From NCBI RefSeq assembly GCF_012958305.1, contig NZ_JABBYO010000008.1, forward strand, positions 188,001 through 252,000: a stretch of 64,000 bases of DNA. The letters are read 5' to 3'. The position numbers and the translations under genes were made by a program. Shown one piece after another: positions 42,531 to 51,231 of this stretch; position 1 is the first letter of the stretch, and each line of letters opens with the position of its first letter. The notes under the pieces are model-generated. The model did no database searches. It saw only the letters and a list, made by a program, of their open reading frames with translations, and was not told the DNA's origin. The stretch is from Tautonia rosea. GTDB lineage: Bacteria > Planctomycetota > Planctomycetia > Isosphaerales > Isosphaeraceae.

Positions 42531-42611
42531 CCGGGTTCCGCGCAGCGGACCCCGGGCCGGGGGGCGGTAGGCCCATGCGGCTCCGCCCGGGGTCCGCTGC
42601 GCGGAACCCGG
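42531..42611. repeat. Hairpin with 26-bp perfect arms
   Basis: The left arm at 42531-42556 (CCGGGTTCCGCGCAGCGG...) is exactly complementary to 42586-42611. The 29-nt interior can fold further with a GGGCGG/CCGCCC pair. Very GC-rich. Confidence 0.85.
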
Positions 42612-42662
42612 GGCACCCGCCGAAACACCGTGAACCCACCGATGAAGACTGGACGCGGTAGG

Positions 42663-42774
42663 AGTGCGCCTCGGTGTGCAGGCTCGGTGCGCTCCGGTGC
42701 GCCGGGGAGATGAGGCAGCAATGCGAATGCTCGCAAGGAGTTCCGTCACAGACGCCCCGATCGTTTCGGGAATT
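42663..42774 (+). repeat. Composite repeat unit, copy C
   Basis: Starts AGTGCGCCTCGGTGTGC and ends TCGTTTCGGGAATT; it shares AAGGAGTTCCG with copy A. It follows the second hairpin by about 50 bp, so the order is A, hairpin, B, hairpin, C. Confidence 0.65.
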
Positions 42775-43023
42775 CCTCTGTTCGAGATCAACAGGAGGAT
42801 TCCGGGCGTCTCGAATCGCCGACCGGTCGCCTCGATGCGCGGCCCGAAACCCGAGCGTGGGTTCGTTTCGCGCGATGGCGCAGGGGGTGCCCCGAACTCT
42901 CCCGATGGTCTTGTTCCGACCCGATTGCCAAAGATGCCCGGCCGAGTTGAGGGGTGCCCCAGCGAGTGGAGGCACGGATTCCCTCGGCGCGTGGGGAGGC
43001 CCGATCGGGGGACTCCCCTGCCC

Positions 43024-43105
43024 TTTTATCATCGAGAAAACTCGGCCCGGCAGTCACACAAACCGGCCGACGGGGCAAATCGGCCAGGCATCCTCACTGG
43101 CCGGT
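43024..43105 (-). repeat. Dispersed repeat, copy 2
   Basis: On the minus strand TTGTGTGACTG and GTTTTCTCGATGATAA match the sequence at 14800-14880 on the plus strand. It lies at the right end of the gene-free region. Confidence 0.55.
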
Positions 43106-43262
43106 TGATGAGGGTGAGGACTCTCATCTTTGAGGAAGCGGGGCGGGGGGCCGGAATTGCGGCGGGAGAACCCATGAAAGAGGCGAAGCCACCGTCGGTG
43201 TCGGCTCGGTCTTCTTTATGTGTTCTCCCGTTCTTGATAGGTTCTCGCGAATGCGATGCGCC

Positions 43263-44618
43263 TTACTGGGACGATCGGCCACGCGGGAAGGGAACGGCTG
43301 GGTCCTCGGCTTCGGCGGGGGCAGCGCGGGTGAGGTGATCGAGGTCGACGAGGAGGATACGGGGGAGCGAGCGTTGGCGTTCCTCGGGGGTCATCCTGCT
43401 GGTCAATTGACCGGCCGTCTCGACGGCGAGCGTGGGGGCGCGGCGGGCAGCGTTGAGGTTCGTGACCGGGGTGAGCGGCCGGCCGGTTTCGGGATCGGGA
43501 ACCCACCAGGGTCCCTGGATCGTGTCGCCATCGATCTTGAGGCACATGGCGCGGTATTCCTGCTTGTTCGCGGTCCTCATGCAGACGTACGTACCGGAAC
43601 CGGCCACGTACTGGATGCCGGGCTCGGTCAGGATGGCATCGACGTGATGGCGGGCGAGGAGGGCTCCGGCGTTGAGGTCGATGAGGAACAGGTCGCCGTC
43701 TCGTTCCATCAGGAGCGCGCGATCGCCCGAGAGCAGGGCCACGGAGTAGGTTCGGTTGGGCGGGATCACCGCGGGATCGTAGGGAAAGGTCGCGCGTTGT
43801 TGCCCTGCCAGGCTCCAAAGGATCAGGCCTTCCTGATAATGGACCAGCAAGGACTGGTCGTCCAGGCCCGGAGAAATTCTCCCCGGTCCTTTGGAGAAGC
43901 GGCTCGGGACCTTGTTGATGAAGTCGAGCGGGACCGATTCCGGTCCTCGTCCGGTGAGGTTCACCAGGCGGAGACTCCCATCGAGGTATGACGTGCCGTT
44001 GCCGAGAACGATGCGGTTGAATGGATCGGTCCAGTGATCCAGGGTATTTCGGATTGGAAGGGATTGCTCGGGGGCCTTGGGGGCTTGCAGATCGATGTCG
44101 CCGAGCCGATGCTTGGAACGGTTCCCGGCCATCAGTCGCAAGGTGTGAGGCGCTCCGAAGAACGAGGTGGTGATCGCGGGAATGGTCCCGCGCACCTCGG
44201 CCGGAAAACGGACCACGACCTCGGGGGGAGCATCGTAGAGAAGGGATTCGAACGCCGGCAGCTCCTTGTTGAAGGGGCTTTCATTCTTTCGATCGTTCAG
44301 TAACTGGCTCACAACCACCGCGAAGGAGCCGTCGCGGGTTCGCTGAACCGCCTGGATGGTCGCTGCGCTCCAGGTGGTGCCGGGAATTTTCTCGTCGAGT
44401 GTTTGGCCGGAGAGCTGGACATCGCCCTGATTATTGCGGATGACCTGCCTGGCCGTGTGAGCCACGTAGAGCCCATCCTCGGAGATTTCTCGGACGATCG
44501 GATCGCCACCGTTGAAGACGGGAGCGCGATAAAGTTCACGGGAGGGGCTGTCCTGTGCCGTCACCGACAGGGACAACGCACCAAGCCAGGAACACACCAC
44601 CAGACACGCATGTCTCAT
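43263..44618 (-). CDS. Exported protein of unknown function, beta-propeller-like
   Basis: A 451-aa exported protein with a signal peptide (VVCSWLGALSLSVTA-QD). The body is strand-rich, with blocks VREISEDGLYVAHTARQVI, RTRDGSFAVVVSQLLND, DDQSLLVHYQEGLILWSLAG and GDLFLIDLNAGALLARHHV, such as those of a WD40-like propeller. A C-terminal LPRILLVDLDHLTRAAP ends it. GGAGG precedes the ATG at 44618. Function unknown; it lies downstream of the vWA protein on the same strand after a 424-bp gap. Confidence 0.75.
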   Translation of the reverse strand: MRHACLVVCSWLGALSLSVTAQDSPSRELYRAPVFNGGDPIVREISEDGLYVAHTARQVIRNNQGDVQLSGQTLDEKIPGTTWSAATIQAVQRTRDGSFAVVVSQLLNDRKNESPFNKELPAFESLLYDAPPEVVVRFPAEVRGTIPAITTSFFGAPHTLRLMAGNRSKHRLGDIDLQAPKAPEQSLPIRNTLDHWTDPFNRIVLGNGTSYLDGSLRLVNLTGRGPESVPLDFINKVPSRFSKGPGRISPGLDDQSLLVHYQEGLILWSLAGQQRATFPYDPAVIPPNRTYSVALLSGDRALLMERDGDLFLIDLNAGALLARHHVDAILTEPGIQYVAGSGTYVCMRTANKQEYRAMCLKIDGDTIQGPWWVPDPETGRPLTPVTNLNAARRAPTLAVETAGQLTSRMTPEERQRSLPRILLVDLDHLTRAAPAEAEDPAVPFPRGRSSQ

Positions 44619-45042
44619 CGTCGAGAATCCTCCGTATCGAAGAGGAGAACGAGGCAGGCCCATCGCCCCACAGGCGAAACCGACAGGCAAATCGGCATCG
44701 ACTCAATTGCAGAAACATTACGAGTGAGACATGATCGCACTCCCGAACGCAACCGAGGGGCCAGGAGTGATGCATCGTATCGCAGTCCATGAATGCCTGT
44801 CAACGCACGACTGAACCGTGGGATTCCGCGTGCTGTTTCGCGTAAACGCATCACTGAAACGAACAATTGGTTTATGTTAGTTTGTAACTATTGTCTGAAG
44901 GTCGAGCCGATCGATCGAGATTTGTCGTACCGTCCCAGGTCCTCGGAATTGTCGTGGAGGTTAACGGGTGCGGGGAGCGAGTGCTCAAGACGAAGGGCAA
45001 GAAGTGGGGGTTCGCCTCGCTCGACCTGCGGCACCGCGACCG
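44619..45042. other. Gene-free stretch
   Basis: A gap with a short AT-rich patch (about 44855-44900, GAACAATTGGTTTATG), unusual for this genome. It may contain the promoter of the gene at 44618. No gene recognised. Confidence 0.4.
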
Positions 45043-47562
45043 TCAGGGCAATCCTGCTCGCTTGCGGAGGAGCCATTCGGCGGTGAGGAGCGAGAAGAAG
45101 GCGATGAGGCCGAGGGGGGTGTCCCAGAGGGGGGTTTCGGCGGTGAGGGTGCGGGAGAGGGTCTGGGAGCGGAGGAGAGAGGGGAGCTGGCCGGCGGAGA
45201 AGTCGGGGAGGAGCTGGCCGCCGGTGGTGGAGGAGAGGGAGGAGAGGAGGGTGGGATCGGAGGCGAGGTCGAGCAGTTCGGTGGTGGGTTCGGGGGAGAC
45301 GGTAAAGGTAGTCTCGGGGGTAGGAAGGCCGGATGAGGTGAAGAACGGGGAGAGGGAGGGGGCGTCGAGCAGGGCGCGGTAGCGGCCGGGGGGTAAGGCG
45401 GGGGAGAGGGCCTCGAAGGTGCCGGGGCGGTCGGGAGAGGGGTGAAGGGGGACGAGGGCGATCGGGTCGGACGGGGGGGAGGAGTTGGGGTTGGGGTTGG
45501 CAGGAGGGGCGTCGGGGTTGGCAGGAGGGGCGTGGAAGATGCGAGCGGCGGCGATGAGGTCGGGGCCGAGGTTGGGGACATCGCTGGAGAAGCGGGCGAA
45601 GAGGGGGAACGGGGTGTCGGAGGGGACGGTGGGTCGGTCGGGGCCGAAGCGGACGAGGCGGTTGCCGGTGGGGGGGTTGGCCGCGGCGGCCCAGCGAATC
45701 ACCTGGCCCCAGAAGCGGTGGTGGTAGGCGTCTCCGACGCGGAGCCGCCAGCGCCAGGTGCCGTCGGTGCCGATCCAGAGGACCTTGCCCAGGCCGTACG
45801 GATGCGCAGCCATCACGGCATCGGTCGATGACGTATCGTCGGGACGATCGGGCACGAGTAAGGGAACGGCTCCGGGCTTGGCCTGACCGGCGAGGACCCA
45901 GGTGAGGGGGGCAAGCCCCTGCCAGGCGGCTCGGCTGGCGGCAGGATCGGCGGCGAACTGGAGCATCGGCCAGTCGGTGGGGGAGGCGGCGGCCTCGTCG
46001 GCGGGGACGACGGGGATGCCGGGGGGCAAGGTGGCGCGGTCGGGGTCGAGGGCGAGCGGGTCGATGGGCAGGAGGCGGGGGTTGAGCACCGGAAGGAGCG
46101 CGCGGGCCAGGTCGTTGGTTTGCCAGGCCGAGGGCCAGGAGCGAGGGCCGGAGGTCAGGATGAGCGTGCCGCCGTGGTCGGAGACATAGGCATGCAAGCG
46201 CTTCCAGAAAACATCGGACGTCAATGAGGGGGGGAGATCGCCGAGGAGGATCACCTCAAAATCGGTGAGGGGGTCGGGATCGCCGGAATCTTCGGGGGGG
46301 GCGGGCGGCAAGGCGCTGGCGAAGGTTGGTTCGGAGGCTCCCGAGGGGGGAGGCGGGGCAAGGAGAATGGGAACGACCTCGACGCGGCGGTCGCGGTCGA
46401 GGGCAGCGCGGAGGTAGCGGAACTCCCAGCGGGCCTCGGCATCGACGAGGAGGACGCGGGCGGGTTCGTCGGTGACGACAACGGTGGCGGAGCGCCGGTT
46501 GTTCTCGGGGCGTTCGTCTGGGGGTTCGGGGGGCTCGACGGTGGCGACGAGTTCAACGGCTCCTGGGTCTTCGAGCGTCACGCGAAAGGAGGCGACGGGT
46601 CGGGAACCGTCGGGACTGGCAGGGACGACCTGGCGGAGGGTGCCGAGGCCGGGTACGTCGAGGAGAACGGGAATGTCGGCCCCGGGGCCGAACCCATCGG
46701 CTTTCACTTCGACGTTGATGGAAAGCGAATCGCCGGAGAAGGTGGATTCGGGGGCCTGGATGGCAGTGATCGCGGCGTCTCGGGGGGGGATGGTCGAGCC
46801 GATGAGGACGGGGAAGACGGGGACGCCGGCGCGGGCGAGGCGATCGGCGAGGGCGTCGGATCGAGGACGCACCTCCCGGGGAGGGGCGTTGCGGAGGCCG
46901 TCGGTCAGGAGGACGACACCGAGGACGGGTGTGGAGGTGTCGTTGGCAAGAGCGCGTTCGAGGACGGTGGACCAATCGGTGGCGAGGCGGTCGTCGGGGG
47001 CGTCGGTGAGGGGTTCGCCCGAGTCGATCGATCGGGCCAGGGCGTCGCGTTCGGCGGGAGTGGTCGAGCGGGCGAATCGGTAGGCCTCGACGGCGAACGA
47101 GCGATCGAGTTCGGCGAGGGCGTCGCCCCGGAGGATGCGAGACGCGGTGGCGAGGCGCGTGGGGGGGAGCGTGGCGTCGTCGGCCGGGGGAGCAAGGCCG
47201 GGGGCGTTGCGGAGGAGGTCGGCCTGGTCGGGAGGGCGGCGAGCATCGGTGGTGTCCATACTTGCCGACACGTCCACACCGACGATCAGGCGGCCCTCGA
47301 TGCGTTCGGTCCATGAGCGCGCGGCGATGGGTTCGAGCAGGGCAACCACCAGGGCCAGGGCGGCGGCGATTCTCAGGGCAAGCAGGATCCATCCGGTGTG
47401 GCGGGGGACGAGGCGGCGCTCGTACCGCGAGAGGGCCAGGAGCAAGCCGAGCGTGACGGCCCCGGCGGTGATCCAGATCCACGCGTCATCGCCCACGGCC
47501 AGGAACAGCCGCCGACCATTGCCGAGGTCGAGCGTCACGCCCAGTTCCTCCTCGATCCGCAC
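45043..47562 (-). CDS. Large membrane protein with von Willebrand factor A domain
   Basis: An 839-aa protein. Two N-terminal spans (WITAGAVTLGLLLALS, GWILLALRIAAALALVVALL) precede a vWA-like domain. Its MIDAS site is intact: LIVGVDVSASMDTTD, DxSxS. LLTDGLRN is a second block of that fold. A middle part (LRQVVPASPDGSRPVASFRV) is strand-rich; a glutamine-amidotransferase-like segment follows, LLVDAEARWEFRYLRAALDR and GTLILTSGPRSW. A last span (LIAFFSLLTAEWLLRKR) sits at the end. Such proteins usually lie with MoxR ATPases and DUF58 proteins; none is here. GC-rich, with Pro-rich parts between the last domains. The start is at 47562, ATG before RIEEELG. Confidence 0.82.
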   Translation of the reverse strand: MRIEEELGVTLDLGNGRRLFLAVGDDAWIWITAGAVTLGLLLALSRYERRLVPRHTGWILLALRIAAALALVVALLEPIAARSWTERIEGRLIVGVDVSASMDTTDARRPPDQADLLRNAPGLAPPADDATLPPTRLATASRILRGDALAELDRSFAVEAYRFARSTTPAERDALARSIDSGEPLTDAPDDRLATDWSTVLERALANDTSTPVLGVVLLTDGLRNAPPREVRPRSDALADRLARAGVPVFPVLIGSTIPPRDAAITAIQAPESTFSGDSLSINVEVKADGFGPGADIPVLLDVPGLGTLRQVVPASPDGSRPVASFRVTLEDPGAVELVATVEPPEPPDERPENNRRSATVVVTDEPARVLLVDAEARWEFRYLRAALDRDRRVEVVPILLAPPPPSGASEPTFASALPPAPPEDSGDPDPLTDFEVILLGDLPPSLTSDVFWKRLHAYVSDHGGTLILTSGPRSWPSAWQTNDLARALLPVLNPRLLPIDPLALDPDRATLPPGIPVVPADEAAASPTDWPMLQFAADPAASRAAWQGLAPLTWVLAGQAKPGAVPLLVPDRPDDTSSTDAVMAAHPYGLGKVLWIGTDGTWRWRLRVGDAYHHRFWGQVIRWAAAANPPTGNRLVRFGPDRPTVPSDTPFPLFARFSSDVPNLGPDLIAAARIFHAPPANPDAPPANPNPNSSPPSDPIALVPLHPSPDRPGTFEALSPALPPGRYRALLDAPSLSPFFTSSGLPTPETTFTVSPEPTTELLDLASDPTLLSSLSSTTGGQLLPDFSAGQLPSLLRSQTLSRTLTAETPLWDTPLGLIAFFSLLTAEWLLRKRAGLP

Positions 47563-47655
47563 ACTGGTGGTCGGGGTAAGCGGTTGGTTTCCATCTGATC
47601 GCCGAACGTTGAATGACTGTAGGGAAGGTTGGGGATGGTGGTTTCCGATCGACGA

Positions 47656-48693
47656 TCACCCGTCGCCCCCACCACCGTCGTCGCCGCCGCCGTCACCATC
47701 GCCATCGCCGTCGTCATCGTCGGGGCGGTGGTGGAAGTCGTAGGAGGGGGAATCGGTGTCGGAGGGGTCGGGCAGTTCGGAGGCATTGCGGCCGATCCGG
47801 GCGCGGAGGGCCTCGGCAAGATCGATGAATTCGGTGACGTTCATAGCTTCGGCACGGACGTCGCCGGTCAGGTCGATGGATTCGAGCAGGGTGTCGACCT
47901 CGGGTTTGCCGGACCAGTGGGGTTTCCAGAGGCTGTAGAGGACGCCTCGGAGGTTTTTGCGTCGCAGGGTGAAGACGCGGCGGACGACCTCGTGGAACCA
48001 GGGGAGGTCGGGGATGGCGGCGCGTTTCTCGGCATCGGGGACGATCTTGATGATGGCCGACTCGACCTTCGGCTGGGGCCAGAAGACCTTGGGGGAGAGG
48101 ATGCGGACGATCTCGACATGGGCCAGAGCCTGGACCATGACGGAGAGGGAGCCGTACATCTCGGTATTCGGTTCGGCGAGCATGCGATCGGCCAGCTCGC
48201 GCTGAATGGTGACGACCATCAGGGCCGGGCAGAGCTCGGGATGAACAAGGAGGTTGCTGATGATGGGGGTCGCCACGTTGTACGGCAGGTTGGCCACGAG
48301 CTTCAGGCGGCGATCGGGAGCAACGGCGAGACCGGCCTGGACGTTGTCGAGGACTTCGGGATTGATCACCGATTTTTTCGAGAGAGCATCCATTTGCAAG
48401 ACGCGGACATTGGGCAGGCCCGAGACGGCCTCGCGGGTGAGCTGGGCCATGGCGGGGTCGATCTCGACCGTGACGACGGCGGAGACCTTGGGGGCCATCA
48501 GGGTGGTCAGGGCACCGGCACCGGGACCGACCTCAAGGATGACATCCTCGGGAGCGAGGTCGGCAGAGCGGGCGATCAGGTCGTGGGTGTTCAGGTCGAT
48601 CAGGAAATTTTGGCCGTACCGACGGTTGGGGGCGATGCCGCGGTGGCCGAAAAGGTGGCGGAGGTAGGTGAGGGTTTGGCGGGGGGTGGACAT
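47656..48693 (-). CDS. rsmA: 16S rRNA dimethyladenosine transferase
   Basis: A 345-aa KsgA/RsmA: it dimethylates two adjacent adenosines near the 3' end of 16S rRNA. NRRYGQNFLID (about 24-34), motif I EVGPGAGALTTLM, VEIDPAM, and the catalytic LVANLPYNVATPI (about 132-144) are present. The body is about 290 residues; a further C-terminal tail is Asp/Gly-rich (DDDDGDGDGDGG..), which is unusual. ATG at 48693. The upstream GxxExxY ORF overlaps this start by 94 bp. Confidence 0.92.
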   Translation of the reverse strand: MSTPRQTLTYLRHLFGHRGIAPNRRYGQNFLIDLNTHDLIARSADLAPEDVILEVGPGAGALTTLMAPKVSAVVTVEIDPAMAQLTREAVSGLPNVRVLQMDALSKKSVINPEVLDNVQAGLAVAPDRRLKLVANLPYNVATPIISNLLVHPELCPALMVVTIQRELADRMLAEPNTEMYGSLSVMVQALAHVEIVRILSPKVFWPQPKVESAIIKIVPDAEKRAAIPDLPWFHEVVRRVFTLRRKNLRGVLYSLWKPHWSGKPEVDTLLESIDLTGDVRAEAMNVTEFIDLAEALRARIGRNASELPDPSDTDSPSYDFHHRPDDDDGDGDGDGGGDDGGGGDG

Positions 48694-49139
48694 GGGGAGG
48701 GACCTCGCGCAGAGACGCAGAGACGCGATAAGAGGAGGAAAGAGGGAGAAGAGAGAGGTTCGTGGAGGCCGTTCACGACGCGGGTGATGCCGTCTTTGTT
48801 CAAGGCGACATTGAAATTGAGAAGGAGTCCGAGACGGAGGCCGGTGAGGCGGAGGTCGGTAAGCAGTTGCATGCGATGGACGGGGGCAACCTCCTCGATG
48901 GACTTCAATTCAATAAGGACCAGGCGGTCGACGATCAGATCGGCGCGGAAGTCAAGATCGAATTTCTCGTCGTCATCGATCACCGGAATCCCTTGCTGTG
49001 TTTCGACGGCCAGCCCTCTGCGTTTCAGTTCATCCACCATCGTCGCCTCAGACACGGACTCCAGCAACCCCGGCCCCAGCCCTGGATCAATCGCGGATGC
49101 CACATCCACGATCATGCCCGAACTCTCATTCGCTCTCAT
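48600..49139 (-). CDS. GxxExxY family protein with altered motif
   Basis: A 179-aa protein of the GxxExxY family: NESSGMIVDVASAIDPGLG, then GPGLLESVSEATMVDELKRR, then the family's FRADLIVDRLVLIELKSIE, RMQLLTDLRLTGLRLGLLLN and NFNVALNKDGITRVVNGL. The Tyr of GxxExxY is Ser here. After residue 125, where family members end, the frame runs 50 further residues and overlaps rsmA by 94 bp; the normal stop is missing. ATG at 49139 with GGGGAGCAGGG upstream. The gene is bounded by a near-perfect inverted repeat. The role of the family is unknown. Confidence 0.78.
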   Translation of the reverse strand: MRANESSGMIVDVASAIDPGLGPGLLESVSEATMVDELKRRGLAVETQQGIPVIDDDEKFDLDFRADLIVDRLVLIELKSIEEVAPVHRMQLLTDLRLTGLRLGLLLNFNVALNKDGITRVVNGLHEPLSSPSFLLLSRLCVSARGPSPCPPPAKPSPTSATFSATAASPPTVGTAKIS

Positions 49140-49248
49140 TCCCTGCTCCCCTTCGCTCTCTCCCCTGCCCTCTGACCGCTCTCCGATCTCTCCGCTTCTC
49201 GTTCTTCTCTCTTCTCCTCTCCTCTGCGTCTCCGCGTCTCTGCGCGCG
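48704..49248. repeat. Inverted repeat bounding the GxxExxY gene
   Basis: The left arm at 48704-48727 (CTCGCGCAGAGACGCAGAGA...) and right arm at 49222-49248 (..CTGCGTCTCCGCGTCTCTGCGCG) are near reverse complements (CGCGCAGAGACGC(A/G)GAGACGC). The arms lie on both sides of the GxxExxY core. I recall such 'CTCTGCGTCTC' repeats beside members of this family, but I have not verified this. Confidence 0.6.
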
Positions 49249-49264
49249 ATCGTTCTTCTCCCCT

Positions 49265-49861
49265 TCATTCCTTCCCCAAAAGCTTCTTTACATGCTTTGC
49301 CAGCATATCCGTCTCGATGTTCACCCGATCGCCGGGGGAGAGGGTTCCCAGTGTCGTTACGGCGAGGGTGTGCGGGATGAGCATGACGGAGAAGTCATCG
49401 TCGCCGACGGTGACGAGGGTCAGGCTGACGCCGTCGACGGCGATCGACCCTTTTTCGACCATCAGGGGGGTCCATTTCGGGCTGAGCCGGAAGCGGAGGA
49501 AGTCCCACTCGCCTTCGGGACGGCGTTCGACGAGTTCGGCGGTCGTATCAATGTGCCCCTGGACGAAGTGGCCGCCGAGGCGGTCGCCGACGCGGAGCGA
49601 GCGCTCAAGGTTCACCGGGTCGCCGTTGCGGCGGCTGCCGAGGTTGGTCCTCACAAGGGTTTCGGGCCCGGCCTGGACCTCGAAGACCTCACCGTCGTGC
49701 TGGACGACCGTCAGGCAGCAGCCGTTGACGGCAACACTCTCGCCGAGGGTCATCGGCGCTTCGGGGCTCAGGCCGGGCCATCGAATGACGAAGCGGCGGC
49801 CGTTGTCTTCCTCAACCACGCGATCCATGCGACCGAGCACTTCGACCAATCCTGTAAACAT
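49265..49861 (-). CDS. ribE: Riboflavin synthase alpha chain
   Basis: A 198-aa riboflavin synthase, which dismutates two lumazines to riboflavin and pyrimidine. It starts MFTGLVEVLGRM and shows the two-barrel duplication: LGESVAVNGCCLTVVQHDGE, then GHFVQGHIDTTAEL, and GSIAVDGVSLTLVTVGDDDF. The length and order are standard. ATG at 49861. No other rib genes are near. The gene is upstream of GxxExxY on the same strand. Confidence 0.92.
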   Translation of the reverse strand: MFTGLVEVLGRMDRVVEEDNGRRFVIRWPGLSPEAPMTLGESVAVNGCCLTVVQHDGEVFEVQAGPETLVRTNLGSRRNGDPVNLERSLRVGDRLGGHFVQGHIDTTAELVERRPEGEWDFLRFRLSPKWTPLMVEKGSIAVDGVSLTLVTVGDDDFSVMLIPHTLAVTTLGTLSPGDRVNIETDMLAKHVKKLLGKE

Positions 49862-50208
49862 CTCGTGACTCTCAAACACGCGGCATCGGGAGCGAATTGA
49901 GGGGTAACGCGGCGATCGGGCCGGGGCGTGCTGTCCACTGTATCCGGAGCGCAGGCCCATCGGCCACGGTTTCGGCAGACAACGGACGGCGTGTCGGCTC
50001 TGGCGAACCGGCGGAACGGGTCGATAGAATACACCCTGGGAACCTCGGCCGACGGGAATGATCCACCCAAGCACGGTTGGATCGTGCCGTCGGGGGTGTT
50101 CCTCCGGTCGGGTGGGGAGTCGTGCCTTGCCGACCGAGGGGGGGGATCGGATGAGTCCCTTCCCTGATGTTCGGAGTGTCTTGTTCGTTGTTTCCGGAGG
50201 CCAGGGCC

Positions 50209-51123
50209 ATGATGTCGCCGATCCACCGCCGAGGGTTCCTCGCCGGGACCGCCGCAGCCGGGGCCGCCGTCGCGCTGGCGAACACGAGCCACGCTTCGGG
50301 TGCGGCCCGACCGCTGAACCGCCTGCCCGACGGTCCGACCGACACCGTTACACTGGGCAACACCGGCATCGAGGTCTCCCTGATCGGCATGGGGACCGGC
50401 AGCAACGGCGTGAACCAGTCGAGCAACCAGACGAAGCTGGGGGTGAAGGAGTGCGCGCGGTTGATTCGGCACGCCTTTGACTCGGGCATCCGGTTCTTCG
50501 ACGTGGCCGACCAGTACGGCAGCCACCATTATTTGCGCGAGGCGCTCAAGGGGATCCCCCGAGACCAGTACGTCATTCAGACCAAGACCCACGCGAACGA
50601 CTTCCGAGAGGCCAAGAGCCACCTGGAACGCTTCCGCATGGAGCTGGGTGTCGATTATGTCGATACGCTGCTGCTTCACTGCATGCAGACGGCCGACTGG
50701 ACCGACAAGAAGGCCGGCGCGATGGAATACATCAGCGAGGCCAAGGAAGCCGGCCTGGTACGTGCCCACGGCGTGAGCTGCCACGGCATGGACCCGCTGC
50801 GGGTGGCCGCGCAGACCCCCTGGGTTGAGGTCGATCTGGCCCGCGTCAATCCGGAAGCGGTGGCGATGGACAGCGCCGACCCGAGCGAAGTGACCGACCA
50901 GCTTCGCATCATGCACAACGCCGGGAAGGGCGTGATCGGCATGAAGATTTGCGGCAACGGCCAGTTCAAGGAACCGGAGCGGCGCGATGCCTCGCTGCGG
51001 TTCGTCTTCGGGCTGGGGATTGTGGATGCGATCGTCGTCGGGCTGGAATCGACCGAGCAGGTGGACGACCTGCTCAGCCGGGCGCAGAGCGCCCTGAACT
51101 TCGTCCGGAGTGAGCGGGCCTGA
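50209..51123 (+). CDS. Tat-exported aldo/keto reductase
   Basis: A 304-aa AKR-family NADPH-dependent oxidoreductase. The Tat leader HRRGFLAGTAAAGAAVALA precedes the barrel: VSLIGMGTGSNG, IRFFDVADQYGSHHYLREAL (Asp and Tyr of the catalytic tetrad), YVIQTKTHA (Lys), TLLLHCMQTADWTDKKA (His). The substrate is unknown. GGAGG precedes the ATG at 50209 (next ATG at 50212). Stand-alone. Confidence 0.86.
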   Translation: MMSPIHRRGFLAGTAAAGAAVALANTSHASGAARPLNRLPDGPTDTVTLGNTGIEVSLIGMGTGSNGVNQSSNQTKLGVKECARLIRHAFDSGIRFFDVADQYGSHHYLREALKGIPRDQYVIQTKTHANDFREAKSHLERFRMELGVDYVDTLLLHCMQTADWTDKKAGAMEYISEAKEAGLVRAHGVSCHGMDPLRVAAQTPWVEVDLARVNPEAVAMDSADPSEVTDQLRIMHNAGKGVIGMKICGNGQFKEPERRDASLRFVFGLGIVDAIVVGLESTEQVDDLLSRAQSALNFVRSERA

Positions 51124-51231
51124 TCGGGTCTTGCCTCGGAACTCTCTTGCGCTTCCCGCCCTGCCAAGGCGGAATCATCCCGGACGTGATCGGGGCGGGA
51201 AGGCGTGTTCCTCGCGTGTTGGAACCACCAG

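Larger units (their letters stand above)
41999..43262. other. 1.26-kb gene-free region with composite repeats
   Basis: No coding frame is convincing: several long ORFs overlap on both strands and none has a ribosome-binding site. It holds three direct repeats (42032-42142, 42358-42470, 42663-42774) alternating with two long hairpins (42228-42301, 42531-42611), plus the minus-strand copy of a dispersed repeat at 43024-43105. Confidence 0.7.

Noticed and set aside
42189-43338. Overlapping ORFs of 170-360 aa in the gene-free region
   Set aside because: They overlap on both strands, cross the hairpins and repeats, and have no ribosome-binding site or recognisable motif.
49862-50208. FMN riboswitch upstream of ribE
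   Set aside because: The conserved FMN aptamer blocks were not seen.
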